A stretch of DNA of 64,000 bases from Allolobophora icterica (taxonomy: Eukaryota > Annelida > Clitellata > Crassiclitellata > Lumbricidae): the NCBI GenBank assembly GCA_963556255.1, contig OY744608.1:35317099-35381098 (forward strand), written 5' to 3'. The notes beneath the pieces are model-generated. The model was given only the letters and a program-made list of their open reading frames with translations, searched no databases and was not told where the DNA came from. Positions 1-11,430 of the stretch are shown here, piece by piece. Numbering within the stretch: position 1 is the stretch's first letter; each line of letters begins with the position of its first letter. Position numbers and translations under genes: made by a program.

Positions 1-120
1 GGATTCAGTGGAGAACTTAAAGTAGCCATACAAACTAAAGTTTTGGTATTTAATTCAAACAGCACATAGGCCTATATACATGCATAGAAAGCGAAATGCA
101 ATTAATCCGATGGTGACGAC

Positions 121-779
121 GAATGCCGGACAGTTACCCCCCTGGACAGTTTCCCCCCGGACATATTCCCCCCGGACAGTTACCCCCCGGACACTTTCCC
201 CCCCGAATCTAGGTAGGTCATTTCCCCCCCCCCGGACAAATTCCCCCTCTGTGGATTTATGTACGTATGTATGTATGTAAGTATGTATGCATGTATGTAA
301 GTATGTATGTAAGTATGTATGCATGTATGTAAGTATGTATGTAAGTATGTATGTATGCATGTATGTATTCATGTATGCATGCATGTATATAAGTATATAT
401 GTAAGTATGTATGCATGTATGTAAGTATGCATGTAAGTATGTATGCATGCATGTATGTATGTAAGTATGTATGTATATATGTATGTATGCATGTATGTAT
501 GTATGTATGTATGTATGTAAGTATGTATGCATGTATGTAAGTATGTATGTAAGTATGCATGTATATATGTATGTATGCATGTATGTAAGTATGTATGTAA
601 GTATGTATGCATATATGCACGTATGTATGTATGTTTTGATCACTAAAACAGAGAGTTTTTTGTATGTTGCATTGAGGGGGGAAATGTCCTAGTAGAGGGG
701 AGAAAGTGTCCGGGGGGTAACTGTCCGGGGGGAATATGTCCGGGGGGAAACTGTCCAGGGGGGTAACTGTCCGTTTACC
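121..779. mobile_element. Foldback (inverted-repeat) element with a microsatellite core
   Basis: Two roughly 100-bp inverted arms (about 127-239 and 674-773) consist of iterated CCCCCCGGACA units and are near-exact reverse complements in their outer ~70 bp. Between them lies a 390-bp TATG/TAAG microsatellite. The same 9-mer GGTGACGAC flanks both sides (112-120 and 780-788), as expected of a target-site duplication. No coding potential is visible: the long [12 protein letters not shown] frames are translations of the microsatellite. A 9-bp duplication would suit a Mutator-like foldback element, but the family is not recognised. Confidence 0.6.
250..640. repeat. TATG/TAAG tetranucleotide microsatellite
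   Basis: Interrupted (GTAT)n with GTAA and GCAT variants, about 390 bp. It forms the core of the foldback element. Long open frames on both strands are a by-product of the 4-bp period. Confidence 0.95.
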
Positions 780-959
780 GGTGACGACATATATAATAAT
801 AATGACAACTATGATAATAATCAAAATTGATGGACCATCACCGCTTTGCAATGTCTACCTGCAATTGTGTCCGATCGTGTACTCAATTATGGATTCGGGT
901 GACATGTAACGATTGAGGCGACGTGGGCGATGGTCATGATAGTCGTTATTTGTTATTAG

Positions 960-1856
960 CTTCGACGCGTCACTTGGTGGACGAAAGATGTGAAGGAATT
1001 TCCAGATGCTGAGTCAGATGATGAGACTGAAGTGGAGATGAACTCGAATGAAGAGAAATCATTGGACTACGATGGGTCTTCAAAGGATGGCTACGAGAAT
1101 GGGGGTAAGTCTCAAGAACCATCATCGTCTTTAATCCTTTCGTAATCTTAGACTACATAGTAGTACATAATTATATGATATATCGGGCATTCAAAATGCA
1201 TTACCTTCTTTACCGCTGTTTGAAACTTCAACTTTTAAAGCACAGTTTCCGTATGAATGACAACCGATTACCACAGGGTTCAAAAACCAACAATGCATAT
1301 ATTATGCCCACATACATATGTATGTGTACGCATAGTAAACATATCCGCAGACATTGAAGTGTTAGTATATATATGCTAATATTATGGGACGCAATGGTGT
1401 AGCGGTATGTTCGGTGCCTTGTAACCGGAGGGTCTCAGGTTCGATCTGCCTCAAGCCACTGCGTAGTGACTATGGACAAGCTGCTCACCTACAGTTGTCC
1501 AGCGCTCGTGAATAGGCTGATGCCCTGCACTTGGCCTTCGATTGGCGCTTTAGAAGTTTGGAGATTACGATTACGACGATTAATTTTAATGTTTGTGGCT
1601 TTGACACAACTTTCTCTATGCAAAAATGGCATTTTCCCCAGGTAAATCTTCGACTCGGGTGAAGAACTTCTGCATGAAGTGGTTCTGCGGCGTGGATAAG
1701 GAGGAGGAGAAGGTGGTGCTGACTGTAGAGCAGAGAAGGAAACTGGCACTCGAAGTGACTAGCATCAAAGAAGATCCCTTCTGGAAGAAGTTCATGGACA
1801 TCAATGGACTCATCTGCGCCACGGCATGCTTCTTCCTTCACGGATTCTGGGCTTAA
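960..1856 (+). CDS. SLC5-family sodium/solute cotransporter, C-terminal exons only (partial)
   Basis: Two exons, 960-1104 and 1642-1856, encode the last 119 residues of a sodium/glucose-type cotransporter (SLC5). Exon 1 begins after TTATTAG, reads LRRVTWWTKD, then an acidic linker (EFPDAESDDETEVEM), and ends in phase 1 at GTAAGT. Exon 2 begins after CCCCAG, reads GKSSTRVKNFCMKWFCGVD, and ends DINGLICATACFFLHGFWA before TAA at 1854-1856. SGLT proteins share this plan: a WW- or CW-containing membrane-proximal motif, an acidic cytoplasmic loop, an FCG(L/V)D motif, and a final transmembrane helix beginning with a W..NINGxI-type sequence at the extreme C-terminus. The exons giving substrate and Na+ sites are upstream of the window, so the substrate cannot be named. 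Intron 1105-1641 holds a SINE. Confidence 0.85.
1383..1590 (+). mobile_element. tRNA-derived SINE (family B tail)
   Basis: A tRNA-like head (A-box-like TGGTGTAGCGGTA, B box GGTTCGATCTGCC) is followed by a unique body and ends in TTGGCGCTTTAGAAGTTTGGAGATTACGATTACG. That tail recurs at 11865-11915 and, reversed, at 20420-20460 at the end of a LINE piece. The head closely resembles that of the SINE at 61846. It lies inside the SLC5 intron, so it is not a functional tRNA gene. Confidence 0.65.
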
Positions 1857-2443
1857 GTGACCTTTCCACTTGACCTTTTCACCAGATGCCTTGTTGGGTG
1901 TTTGATCTTCGTAATATCGCTTATGGAGATAGAAACGGAGATACAGAGAGGTGCTTTATATGCAGCTTTAGATATAATTTCGCTTAAAACTAGGTTAATC
2001 GACTTCAAGACGTGCACTGGACCAATCGGCCATTAAATTAGGTATGAGGCCTGCTACATTTAGGCTATAAGGGAGATGTAGCCTACAGTCACCACTTTAC
2101 ACTCTAACTCCTAAACATAGATTTCAAATTAACAGAAAAAAAGAATCAGACCTAACAAGCCATTGTTATTTTATTATTATTATTATTATAATTTTTACCG
2201 AGGTACATACGAAAATCATCCAGAGAATAAAGAAATTCTCAGATGGTTAACACTTGGCAAGATCCGGTGGAGCAACATTAAATGCCTTGAAAGGCGGTGG
2301 CTTTATAGCGTTGGATTGTGGTTTCTCTCCAATCACCGCTTTATTATTATTTTTTTTAACGCCCGAGGTAAAAATAATCCCTCAGGCTCTTAGAAACTAT
2401 CCGAAAGCTTTGACGTTCTGGAGTTAACGGTCATCTTCGCCGG

Positions 2444-2482
<39 letters not shown>

Positions 2483-3029
2483 ATTTTCTTCTTCTTCTTC
2501 TTCATCGTCATCATCATCACGAAACTGTACCCACTGTCACATAGAAATGCGAATCTGAGGCTCTGTTAGTGAGTGGCCAGGTGAAAAGCAGATTGATTTC
2601 GAGACGTCTGAAAGCCAGTAAACATTTGTGAGTTGATTTAACTGATTACGAGCTATTAAATTTGTCTTCGGACAGTAACATTCCGCTTGACTCCGTACAT
2701 TGTGATGTTAACTGCTGAAACACCATACAGCGTATAGACCTACATTGGCCATAGATAAGGTCCGTGTTTTACGCTTATGCCTGTTTCATTCGTTCTAGCA
2801 TATCTATAGAACCATCTTAATTAGAACAGTATTTATGTTATGTGGTTAGCACAATCTATTAAATCCGCCGATTTTTCATAATAGCTTCGTATTCGTCGCT
2901 ATTGAAACTTTTGTCCGCGGTCCAAATACTTAATTAACTTATGATCCCATTTAAAGACTAGGTCTAAATTAGATCAGTGGTGATGATGCATCGTAGAACT
3001 GGCCGTTTACTTCCCGGCTTACTCTACTA
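1857..3029. other. SLC5 3' flank, no gene seen
   Basis: Starts with the SLC5 3' UTR. ATT-rich microsatellite patches occur at 2170-2190 and 2448-2490, with a diverged repeat of unknown type between them. No coding exon is recognisable. Confidence 0.5.
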
Positions 3030-3037
3030 ACAAATTC

Positions 3038-3881
3038 CAGTCTTGTTGTCCTCGAGACCAAGGTCTTGGTCTCGAGTGCACTCGAGTTCGTTTTAAAAGT
3101 CTTGGTCTTGGTCTTGGTCTTGAGGTTCAAGGTCTTGGTCTTGGTCTTGAGGTTCAAGGTCTTGGTCTTGGTCTTGGTCTTGAGGTTCAAAGTCTTGGTC
3201 ATGGTCTCGCAAGACCAAGACCAAGACCGGCTGTCAATATGAACAGTCATTTAACAGAACTCAAGAATTCTGTATCAAGCCTGCTTGCATCATACGACCA
3301 ATATCTATGGATGGATACAAGTCTTGTTGGTCAGGAAAACCCATTGGCAGCAGCAACAGTTATTCTGTATCAGGCGGTATGATAAACCATGGGAAGATTT
3401 CAAAAGGACTCGCTATCTGTACATTTACATCCAGTGCTTGAAAAGCTATAGTGTGTGTCAGCGACTTCAGCACCTGTAGAACGTATTTTTTCACATGGCG
3501 GAATTTTTATGAGGCCCACCAGGCACGTCTTGGTCGGAAAATTCTGAGTGAATTTGTTTTTATAAAATACAAAGGCATTTGGAATAATAGTTTGCATGAA
3601 GGACTTTTGAATACAAATTCGGATTTCTCTGCAGTTTGCATTTAAAGTTAATTTGCTTGAATAAAATAAAAGACTCATGTTTTCATTAAAATAGCGAAAA
3701 TTCCGACTTGACAATTTTTAGAAGTCTTGACCTGATTGCGATTTTTTGGGTCTTGGTCTTGGTCTTGAGGTTCAAGGTCTTGGTCTTGGTCTCGAGATTC
3801 AAAGTCTTGGTCTTGGTCTCGAGGTTCAAGGTCTTGGTCTTGGTCTTGGTCTTGAGGTTTAAGGTCTTGACAACAAGACTG
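3038..3881 (+). mobile_element. hAT-type element, CAGTCTTGTTGTC family, copy 1
   Basis: Termini are CAGTCTTGTTGTC and GACAACAAGACTG, flanked by a perfect 8-bp duplication ACAAATTC (3030-3037, 3882-3889), the hallmark of hAT transposition. Both subterminal regions (3080-3230 and 3745-3870) are minisatellites of CTTGGT/AAGACC units punctuated by GAGGTTCAAGGT. Next to the left end is a palindrome CTCGAGACCAAG..CTTGGTCTCGAG. The centre contains a decayed C-terminal hAT transposase segment. At 844 bp it cannot encode a transposase and is non-autonomous. Confidence 0.9.
3455..3600 (+). pseudogene. hAT transposase dimerisation-domain remnant
   Basis: The frame starting near 3455 reads SATSAPVERIFSHGGIFMRP. 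The SSAPVERxFSxxG pattern is the core of the hAT C-terminal dimerisation domain. Upstream frames are broken, and DDE catalytic regions and a BED zinc finger are absent, so this is a fossil inside a non-autonomous copy. Confidence 0.8.
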
Positions 3882-4557
3882 ACAAATTCTACTGTTTGGT
3901 GATAAAGGCACGTGCGCTTACAACTTGCCAAGGGTCGTTACAGAGAATCCCCAGCAGCTTCAAAACTGCAACCGTTGGATTACTAACCATGTTATCGAAT
4001 AGACGAATGAGCCGCAATGGGTTAAAGCTATCTCAAATTATTCTGGACCAGCCCATCCTCAAACGTGTCAAACGGGCCTATGTTTATACACTTTTAGATG
4101 AAGTTGGCTAATAAATTCATCTGGCCAAGTAGGTCTACAGTTAATTAAGTAAAGTGACACAATCCTTGCCCTATATTAAAAACAATTTGCCAAATCGCTT
4201 GTTCCTGTTATCGAATAATTCTACGGCCCAGTCAATTTTTGTGTTATCATTGCACCTGCTTGTAAAGTTAAATGTCAAGAGTTATGAAGAGTGAAGTGGC
4301 ATGTTTAAGAGTTGGCTTATAATTCGCTTCTTAAACTGCGTGTTGTTTTTATTCTCATAATAATTGTATCACAATCTTTAAAATATTTTATTAATGCTTG
4401 TAGACAGTGTCATCATATAGGCCTAAGCTTATTAGGCCTAGTCATTACACAAGATATGGTAAACGTATGCTTGAAACTTGTGTCGAGCATTACTCAGTAG
4501 GCCCTACCATTTTGATGTAGACCTACTCGAATAGGCCTGCCATTTGTAAATGGCTGT

Positions 4558-5175
4558 GACTAGCGGACCGCCAGGCGGCCCGCTAGTATTTCGAAACTTG
4601 CGGGCCGCCTGGCGGTCCGCTAGTCAATACGATCTTTTGTGACTAGCGGACCGCCAGAGGGCCCTGAAATTTCAAATACTAGCGGGGCGCCAGTAACGTG
4701 ATTGCGCCAGAATCCCTTTCAAATCCGAATCCTTGGGCCAAAAACATTGGCTACACTAACCCTAAACGTCTGAAACCTGTCACTGAAAGACCCCCAGTCG
4801 GGACGGTTGCTTTGTCCTTCGTTTTTTATACTTTCTGCGGCCATAGGCCCGCTTCGTGCAGCATAATCGCAGCGAGGAATATCGCAGTTCATTCTTGGGA
4901 CGTGCACCCTTCTTCTGCGCATACTTTTTCTTGGATTATAACGTGTTGGCGTGACGCATTGTAAGAATACTAAACTTAATCGGTTCATACAGTTTTTTGG
5001 AATTTTATAAGTCGTTCAAGCTAAAAAATTTGACAAACATAAATGAAACTGTCCGTAACGGCCGCCATGTTGCTTATGAAAGTAGCCACGTTCTGGAATC
5101 ACGTGAGGTCTTACACGTGACTGGCGGCCCGCTAGTTTTTTTAAACTTGCGGACCGCCTGGCGGTCCACTAGTCA
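4558..5175. mobile_element. GC-rich hairpin-ended MITE-like element
   Basis: A perfect 26-bp inverted repeat (4558-4583 against 4600-4625, 16-nt loop) is built on ACTAGCGGACCGCCAGGCGG. A further partial copy lies at 4640-4695, and an inverted version at 5118-5175 ends GGCGGTCCACTAGTC. The ~620-bp interval thus has hairpins at both ends. No convincing duplication was found, so family and exact borders are open. The interior open frames have no recognisable domain. Confidence 0.5.
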
Positions 5176-5547
5176 CTTCGTTTGTAAATACTTGTACATG
5201 TATGCTGGTTTACTCGTTCTTGGACAATAATGAATGAGTAACTGCAATTATTAGGCCATATAGCGCTATATAAATTCACTATCGAGATTATATTTTAATC
5301 TGCTTCTGAAGAAACTTGAAACAGATTAAGTTGCTATAGACTACAATGCAAAACCGCCCTACATGTCACCGTCATTGACTATTACCGCATTATAAATTCA
5401 GCAGAGGCAATGGAATCCCGTCTAGTTGTCAATTTGTTCCTAAATTTCAAGGGTACAAGGTACTACAAGCGAGAATGAATCCAACTCATTAAATACAACC
5501 TGCTTAGAATTTATCCTGATAGTAAGTTACACGTACTGTCTGATAGC

Positions 5548-5680
5548 GTGATGGATTGTCAATCGAGGTTAGGGTTCAAATCCCGGCCAAGGCAGAATGG
5601 TTATTTGAGAATTCTGCCCCACTTGCAACCATAGAGAACTTTAGCTATTAAATTAGTGAACTGAACGTAACGCACTGCTG
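5548..5680 (+). mobile_element. tRNA-derived SINE fragment (family C)
   Basis: A B-box-like GGTTCAAATCCCGGCC is followed by a TTTGAGAATTCTGCCCCACTTG block. The latter matches TTTGAGATTTCTGCTCCACTTG at 47970-47992, which also follows a tRNA-like head. The A box is decayed. Confidence 0.45.
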
Positions 5681-5692
5681 GTGGAATGCTCA

Positions 5693-5999
5693 CAGGGGCG
5701 GATCCAGGGGGGCCAATCCGGCCATGGCCCCCATTTCATATTTACACAGGACGTGCCCCCCCTCACGAAGTAGACGAGGAAACTGACGAAATATGGAAAT
5801 ATGACTGAAAATATTTCTGGAGAGTAATGACTAAAAAAAGAAAAAGGTCATCAATTCTTTCGGAGATGAATAGCAAAAAAAAGTTTCCGAATTTTTTTAG
5901 AGAGATGAATTTCGACTTTTATTCTTCGAGCTTAACCACTGGTTTGTATGTATTATTTTTTGCCCACCCCTCCTCCTAAACCTTCTGGATCTGCCCCTG
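5693..5999. mobile_element. hAT-type MITE, CAGGGGCGGATCCAG ends
   Basis: TIRs CAGGGGCGGATCCAG and CTGGATCTGCCCCTG are flanked by a perfect 8-bp duplication AATGCTCA (5685-5692 and 6000-6007). 307 bp, non-coding. C-rich subterminal blocks resemble those of the element at 9722. Confidence 0.85.
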
Positions 6000-6714
6000 A
6001 ATGCTCATACAGCAAGAAAGAGGACTCGCCACCTGCCTTCATATGGGGAGGCCAGCCCCGCATTGGGGGGGGGGTTGCTAAGGTTGCTGCAGCATCCGGA
6101 CCGCAGTTTAGAGAGGACCGCATTTTCGGAAGTGAATAAAATATTTTAATGTACTTGTAATTGTTACGGCCCTATCGAGTTGCAAGGTAATCACAGCACC
6201 CGGGCCCGTACTAGCCTTAATGTGGCCCTGGCCGAGGCTAAGAAAAATGAAGTCTAACCAAGTTGTCTTTCCGGGTTAGCTCAAAGGTTTGTTCATCCAG
6301 CTGGAAACAGCTGGCTCTGAAGTTCTATAGTCGGCATGGAGTCCGCTGAAGAAGCTTGAACAGCGTCTTCTCCTCAATTTACGTCAAACAGAAGAGGGAC
6401 GAAGGTACTGTGTAGTATTGCCTAAGCTGTCTCCAACAGTTAATCTTACAAATCTTGATCGGCTATTATATGCCAAATGGACTGGACTAAAACGTCGAGT
6501 GTCCACGATACTAGACTATCGCAAGAAAAACTCAGTGTTAATACAGTTCATTATGTGCTAACCTATTTCAAACAGAGTATACTGCAGGCATATTAAAAAT
6601 CGTCGCTCGGAACTTGATAGGAGTTGGCTGTTCCTCTTCTACTGTTTCCTCCTGTCTTGAGCTCCGTGTGACTATCACGCGCCCTATGAGTTAAATCGTC
6701 ATGCTACAATTTTC

Positions 6715-6717
<3 letters not shown>

Positions 6718-6758
<41 letters not shown>

Positions 6759-6879
6759 TTATTATTTATTCCGGATATTTCTATAGCGCCTCTCGAAGTC
6801 AACTATTCTCAGAGGCGCTCCCGACTACAGCATTTGATACTGTGTCGGAATTTTCACGCCGAAGCGCCACGAGCTTCGT

Positions 6880-6932
<53 letters not shown>

Positions 6933-7157
6933 GTATATATATGTATGTATGTATGTATGCAATTCATTATACATACATACCTGTATGCATGCATGTATGT
7001 ATGCATGTATGTATGTATGTATGTATGTATGTATGTATGTATGTATGTATGTATGTATGTATGTATGTATGTATGTATGTATGTATGTATGTATGTATGT
7101 ATGTATGTATGTATGTATGTATGTATGTATGCATGCATGTATGTATGTATGTATGTA
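6718..7157. repeat. TA and ATGT microsatellites
   Basis: (TA)n at 6718-6752 and 6880-6950, then (ATGT)n at 6940-7157, broken by the SINE at 6752-6884. The open frames in the region are translations of simple sequence. Confidence 0.95.
6752..6884 (-). mobile_element. 5'-truncated SINE (family A)
   Basis: On the minus strand it carries the family A body (GTGGCGCTTCGGCGTGAAAA, ACACAGTATC, CTGTAGTCGGGAGCGCCTCT) and the tail GAGGCGCTATAGAAATATCC, matching 61960-62065. The tRNA head is missing, as expected of 5' truncation. TA dinucleotide arrays flank both sides. Confidence 0.75.
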
Positions 7158-7853
7158 AGTGTCAAGATACTTAGTATAGCGCCTTTTCAGTATCTCACAA
7201 AAGCGCTGAACACGTGGCTATCTGACAGATCTAAACAAGTGCGTATTAAGACAGTTTGAGAATGTTTGCTGCACAGAGCCAAATCCAACAGTACGCAAAT
7301 GCATTGGAAGACTGTTTCAGGAGGATTGTCCGATACATGAGAAGGCATGATGAGCTCGAGTTGAAGTTAATAAAACAGCCTTTTCTTATCTATTGGGCTA
7401 TTATTATACTCTAGGCATATATAGATGGTCCTCAGTCTGATAATTAAACAAAGCAGCAGGCCTATTTAGAAGAAATGGTAGGCTATTGTATACACACTGC
7501 CAACGATACTCAAAAAATTAATTTAATATAGATGACACGCTCTATAACTATAGACTACTAAATTATTGCCCGTCCTAGGACGGTTTAAAAACAATTTTGA
7601 AATGTATTTTCCATGTGCGTGAAAAACTCGGGTAGGCTACTCGGGCGATTGAAATGAAAGCAAGTTTTCGGCATGCGCGGACTAAGTAAATTGGCCCGTT
7701 TAAACCCGTTTAGCTAGTTCGTTTCAGCCTGTTCGCCACCTAAGTAAGTTAGTTTAAACTCGTCTTAAGCCTTAGTTTCAAAATCCATTTTTCTGTTTAG
7801 CCTCTTTCATTAACTGTTATCTGATTTAGCCTATTATCACTTGAACTCATTGT

Positions 7854-8778
7854 CAGTCTTGTTGTCAAGACCTTATAGCTCGAGACCAAGACTAAGACCA
7901 TGACTTTGAACCTCGAGACCAAGACTTTGAACCTCGAGACCAAGACCAAGACCAAGACTGTGTACCTCGAGACCAAGACCAAGACTTTGAACCTCGAGAC
8001 CAAGACTAAGACCAAGACTCCAAAAAATCACATAAGCCCAAGACTTCTTTTCCTTGCAAAAAATTGTCAAGTCGGACTACTCGCTATTTTAATGAAAACG
8101 TGAGTCTTTTATTTTATTCAGGCAAATTAACTTTAAATGCAGACTGCAGAGAATTCTGAATTCCTATTGACAAAAGTCCTTCATGCAAAATGGTTTTGTA
8201 TTTTTTAAAAACCCATTCGCTCCGAATTTTCTTACCAAGACGTGCCCTGTGGGGCCTCATAAAAATTCCGCCATGTGAAAAAACTTTCCATAGGTGCTGA
8301 AGTCGCTGGCACACACAGTAGCTTTTCAAGCACTGAATGTAAGTGTAGAAATCGTGAGCCTTTTTTATAATCCTCCCATGGTTTATCAGACCGTCTGGCT
8401 TCAGAAAAAGTCTCGGCAGGGCTTCCAGACACAGCATAACCTAGTTGCTGCTGTCGATGGGTTTTCCTGACCAACAAGACTTGCATCCGTCCGTAGGTAT
8501 GTAGGCCTATTTGTCGTAGGCTATGATGAAAACAGGCTTGATAAATTTTTGAATTCTTGAGTTTTGTTAAATGACTGTTCATATTGACAGCCGGTCTTGG
8601 TCTTGGTCTTGCGAGACCAAGACCAAGACTTTGAACCTCAAGACCAAGACCAAGACTTTGAACCTCGAGACCAAGACCAAGACTTTTGGTCTCAAGACCA
8701 AGACCAAGACCAAGACTTTTAAAAACGAACTCGAGTGCACTCGAGACCAAGACCTTGGTCTCGAGGACAACAAGTCTG
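7854..8778 (-). mobile_element. hAT-type element, CAGTCTTGTTGTC family, copy 2 (inverted)
   Basis: Ends CAGTCTTGTTGTC and GACAACAAGTCTG (one substitution) are flanked by CTCATTGT (7846-7853) and CTTATTGT (8779-8786), a 7/8 duplication. AAGACC minisatellites fill 7885-8025 and 8590-8765. The transposase remnant lies on the minus strand, so this copy is inverted relative to copies 1 and 3. Length 925 bp. Confidence 0.88.
8114..8437 (-). pseudogene. hAT transposase C-terminal fragment
   Basis: Minus-strand open frame of 107 codons containing FSHGGIFMRPHRARLGKKIR and, after a frameshift, the upstream VPATSAP part of the motif. This is the best preserved copy of the hAT dimerisation region in the family. 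DDE residues and the N-terminal zinc finger are absent. Confidence 0.75.
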
Positions 8779-8857
8779 CTTATTGTCTTCGTAACAATGT
8801 GTAATCGCATCGCGTAGGCCCCTATGTGTCAACGGGAATCTTTCAATAAACGAATAC

Positions 8858-9098
<241 letters not shown>

Positions 9099-9099
9099 T

Positions 9100-9536
9100 T
9101 TAAAAGAGCAGCCGTTTACGGTATATTTAAATTAACGTTGAATTAAGTGTGAAACGAACGTCCGTTGGAATGCTGTCATTTGTAAACAGTGACGTCATTG
9201 GTCACGAATATTCATTAGTTGGAAGCGGCCAATGAGAGGAGCAAAACAAAAAGTTCACTTCATGACAGTTTTGTTTGTTTATATTATTATAATGACTAAA
9301 GCGTTCAGAGTTACTTTTATAATGCAAAACCTTTTGCTGGAAACATCGGTTCATTGCCTCCATTACATTATCTTACTTACATGCATTTTTATCCTACTGA
9401 CACGGGCTATGCACGTCCAGCCTTTTGCAGGGCAATCTAAGTGGACTCGAGAAGACCCAGCAACGCGGTGTGTTGCATGCCTCTCTCTTAATCGTAAACT
9501 CCAAATTTCTAAAGAGTTACTTGAAAGCTAAGCTTA
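9100..9536. promoter_or_regulatory. CRE/CCAAT-rich segment, possible promoter
   Basis: A full CRE palindrome TGACGTCA at 9190-9197 runs directly into an inverted CCAAT box, with a second CCAAT at 9229-9233. The arrangement resembles a housekeeping promoter, but no coding exon can be assigned to it. The 99-codon frame starting at 9232 has no recognisable domain. Confidence 0.25.
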
Positions 9537-9721
9537 GGGCACCAGCTTATTCATGAACGCTGCGTCACGTCAGAGGGGTTGGACAGAGATGTCAAGGGAG
9601 GATCCGAGTCCGATTGCCAGAGAGACCAGGAGAAGCTGTTAACAGTGCTAACGCGGGTTCGTTAAGGACGAGAGAGCTTGGAAATCTGGAAGGCAGAGAA
9701 GCTGATGGATTAGGTTGGAAT

Positions 9722-11214
9722 CAGTGGCGGATTTAGCTATAGGCCCGGGGGGGCGGTTCGCCCCCCCCCGCGCCCCTCTTGGTTGTCTGACGGCGCCCCT
9801 CCAGACCAGACCCGGCTGTTATGGTGGGCTGCCAGAACGGGCCTGGCATGATCGAGGTTTAGTTAAAGCCATGTCCATAGTGATAGGCGTAATTTTTGCT
9901 ATGGACTTGGTTATCGTACCCCACTTTCTTAACCCCAATAAACAACGCCCATCGCTATTGAGTCGGCTAGGTCTAATTTCAACTGTGCTTCCCCAAGTAT
10001 TGCTGTTCTGTCTATCTTTACGTATGTAGTAGGGAGGGTAGAGAGACAGACAACATATGCAGGACATGGAAGATTGGCATGACCATGAATTGACCCTCAC
10101 TCTCCATGTAAGTGTCTCAGGATGTAGGCTAAGTTCCAAAGTGCAACAGAGTCCTACACAGCCCACAGGCAAGCAAAGTCATCCTCAATATGAGTCATAC
10201 GATAGCGTATACCCCAAATCGCCGGTGCCAAGCTTAAACATATCCATCATCAAACTAGCACACATTCCGGCAGTTATATAAAGAGTGTAGTATATCAAAT
10301 TTCTAGCGGCGTTTTGGATATTTATCATGGCAATTCTCTACAAGTCGCTTTCGGATTGGCAATCCGTGTATTGGATTAAACTGCCATGAAACGAAGAATA
10401 TATGGTATTTATAATATCAATTCACTTTCCTTAAATAAATAACATTAGCTTTAAATTGTGATAAATTGGATATAATTATAAATTACACAATGGTTGACGT
10501 TAAACTACTAAACGTAAACCGGCAAAAAACTTAGCGAAGCGAATATATAAGCATAAAATTATGAAGCGAACTAGTCTTCAAGCAAATGCCAAACAATGTT
10601 TGAAACTTAGAGAGGAGGAAGTATAAAGTGAGAGTTCAGCACACTGTAGGAGCTTAGAGGAACGGTCAAACCAGATGAGCTCGGATTTGGCAGGGTTAAG
10701 TTTGAGGCGCATAGACAGACTCTACAGCATGATGTTATCGATTAGGGCCTACATGTAGGCACTAAGTCTCTTTGTAGCATCTGCAACCTCATTTAGTCGC
10801 AGATTTACATTTTACATTTGCTTGCAAAATTTCGGATTTCAAATGATCAAACTGTAATGCCTAATTTAATAAGGCAGGAACGATGCCAAGTGCAAAAGAA
10901 CATAAGAAGAAGATCAGTCCCTTAAGCTAGCCCTGAGGCAGCCATGGGTATGAAGTGCTAGCGTCTTCATTTTCTTAGCCTCGATATAGGAGGGTGGGTC
11001 CTCTCCCTCGCCGTCTCATCTTCCCACTGACGGTGTACATAGAATACATTTCTTCACTTTGAAACAGTTTAATATAGGATAGTATATACTAGTGGTCTAC
11101 TACAAATACCTGTACTATCATTTAAAGTTGATTAAAAATTTACCCTAGAACGTGGCGCCCCTCAGAAGAAACCATTGCCCCCCCCCCGCGCAAGAAATCC
11201 TGGATCCGCCACTG
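9722..11214. mobile_element. hAT-type element, CAGTGGCGGAT ends, non-coding
   Basis: TIRs CAGTGGCGGAT and ATCCGCCACTG have C/G-rich subterminal tracts. Flanks are GTTGGAAT at 9714-9721 and 11215-11222, a perfect 8-bp duplication. 1,493 bp without a credible transposase. It abuts the next element, which uses the same 8-mer. Confidence 0.88.
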
Positions 11215-11222
11215 GTTGGAAT

Positions 11223-11430
11223 CAGGGCTGTAGTCGAGGGTATACGCGGGTATACAGCGTATACTCACCTCTAGAGACCGTATACTCACCGCACAAAATA
11301 TTTTTTTAATTTATATTAAAATACTGTAGTGTATACTCACAAAATATTGTTGCGTATACTCACCTCAAATTTGTTTCGGAAAACTAACCGTTAGCGTGTA
11401 CTCACCTCTAATTTTACCACTACAGCCCTG
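11223..11430. mobile_element. hAT-type MITE, CAGGGCTGTAGT family, copy 1
   Basis: TIRs CAGGGCTGTAGT and ACTACAGCCCTG, flanked by GTTGGAAT (11215-11222 and 11431-11438). The interior has repeated GTATACTCACCTC units. A second copy lies at 32005-32199. 208 bp, non-coding. Confidence 0.92.

Noticed and set aside
55..851. Open frames of 60-190 codons rich in Tyr-Ile-His-Thr or Tyr-Met-Cys-Val
   Set aside because: Translations of TATG/ACAT microsatellites, which lack stops in several frames on both strands. The same applies at 6701-7259, 53681-54086, 55438-55963 and 56044-56668.
1383..1460. tRNA gene
   Set aside because: A and B boxes are present, but the acceptor stem does not close, and a SINE body and tail follow. 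The same holds for 61846, 50262 and 20120.
3675..3931. Charged Lys-Thr or Asp-Gln repeat proteins (KTKTLNLE, DQDQDLEP)
   Set aside because: Translations of the AAGACC minisatellite inside hAT copies; the same occurs at 2969-3250, 7797-8103, 8571-8804, 38578-38878 and 39300-39564.
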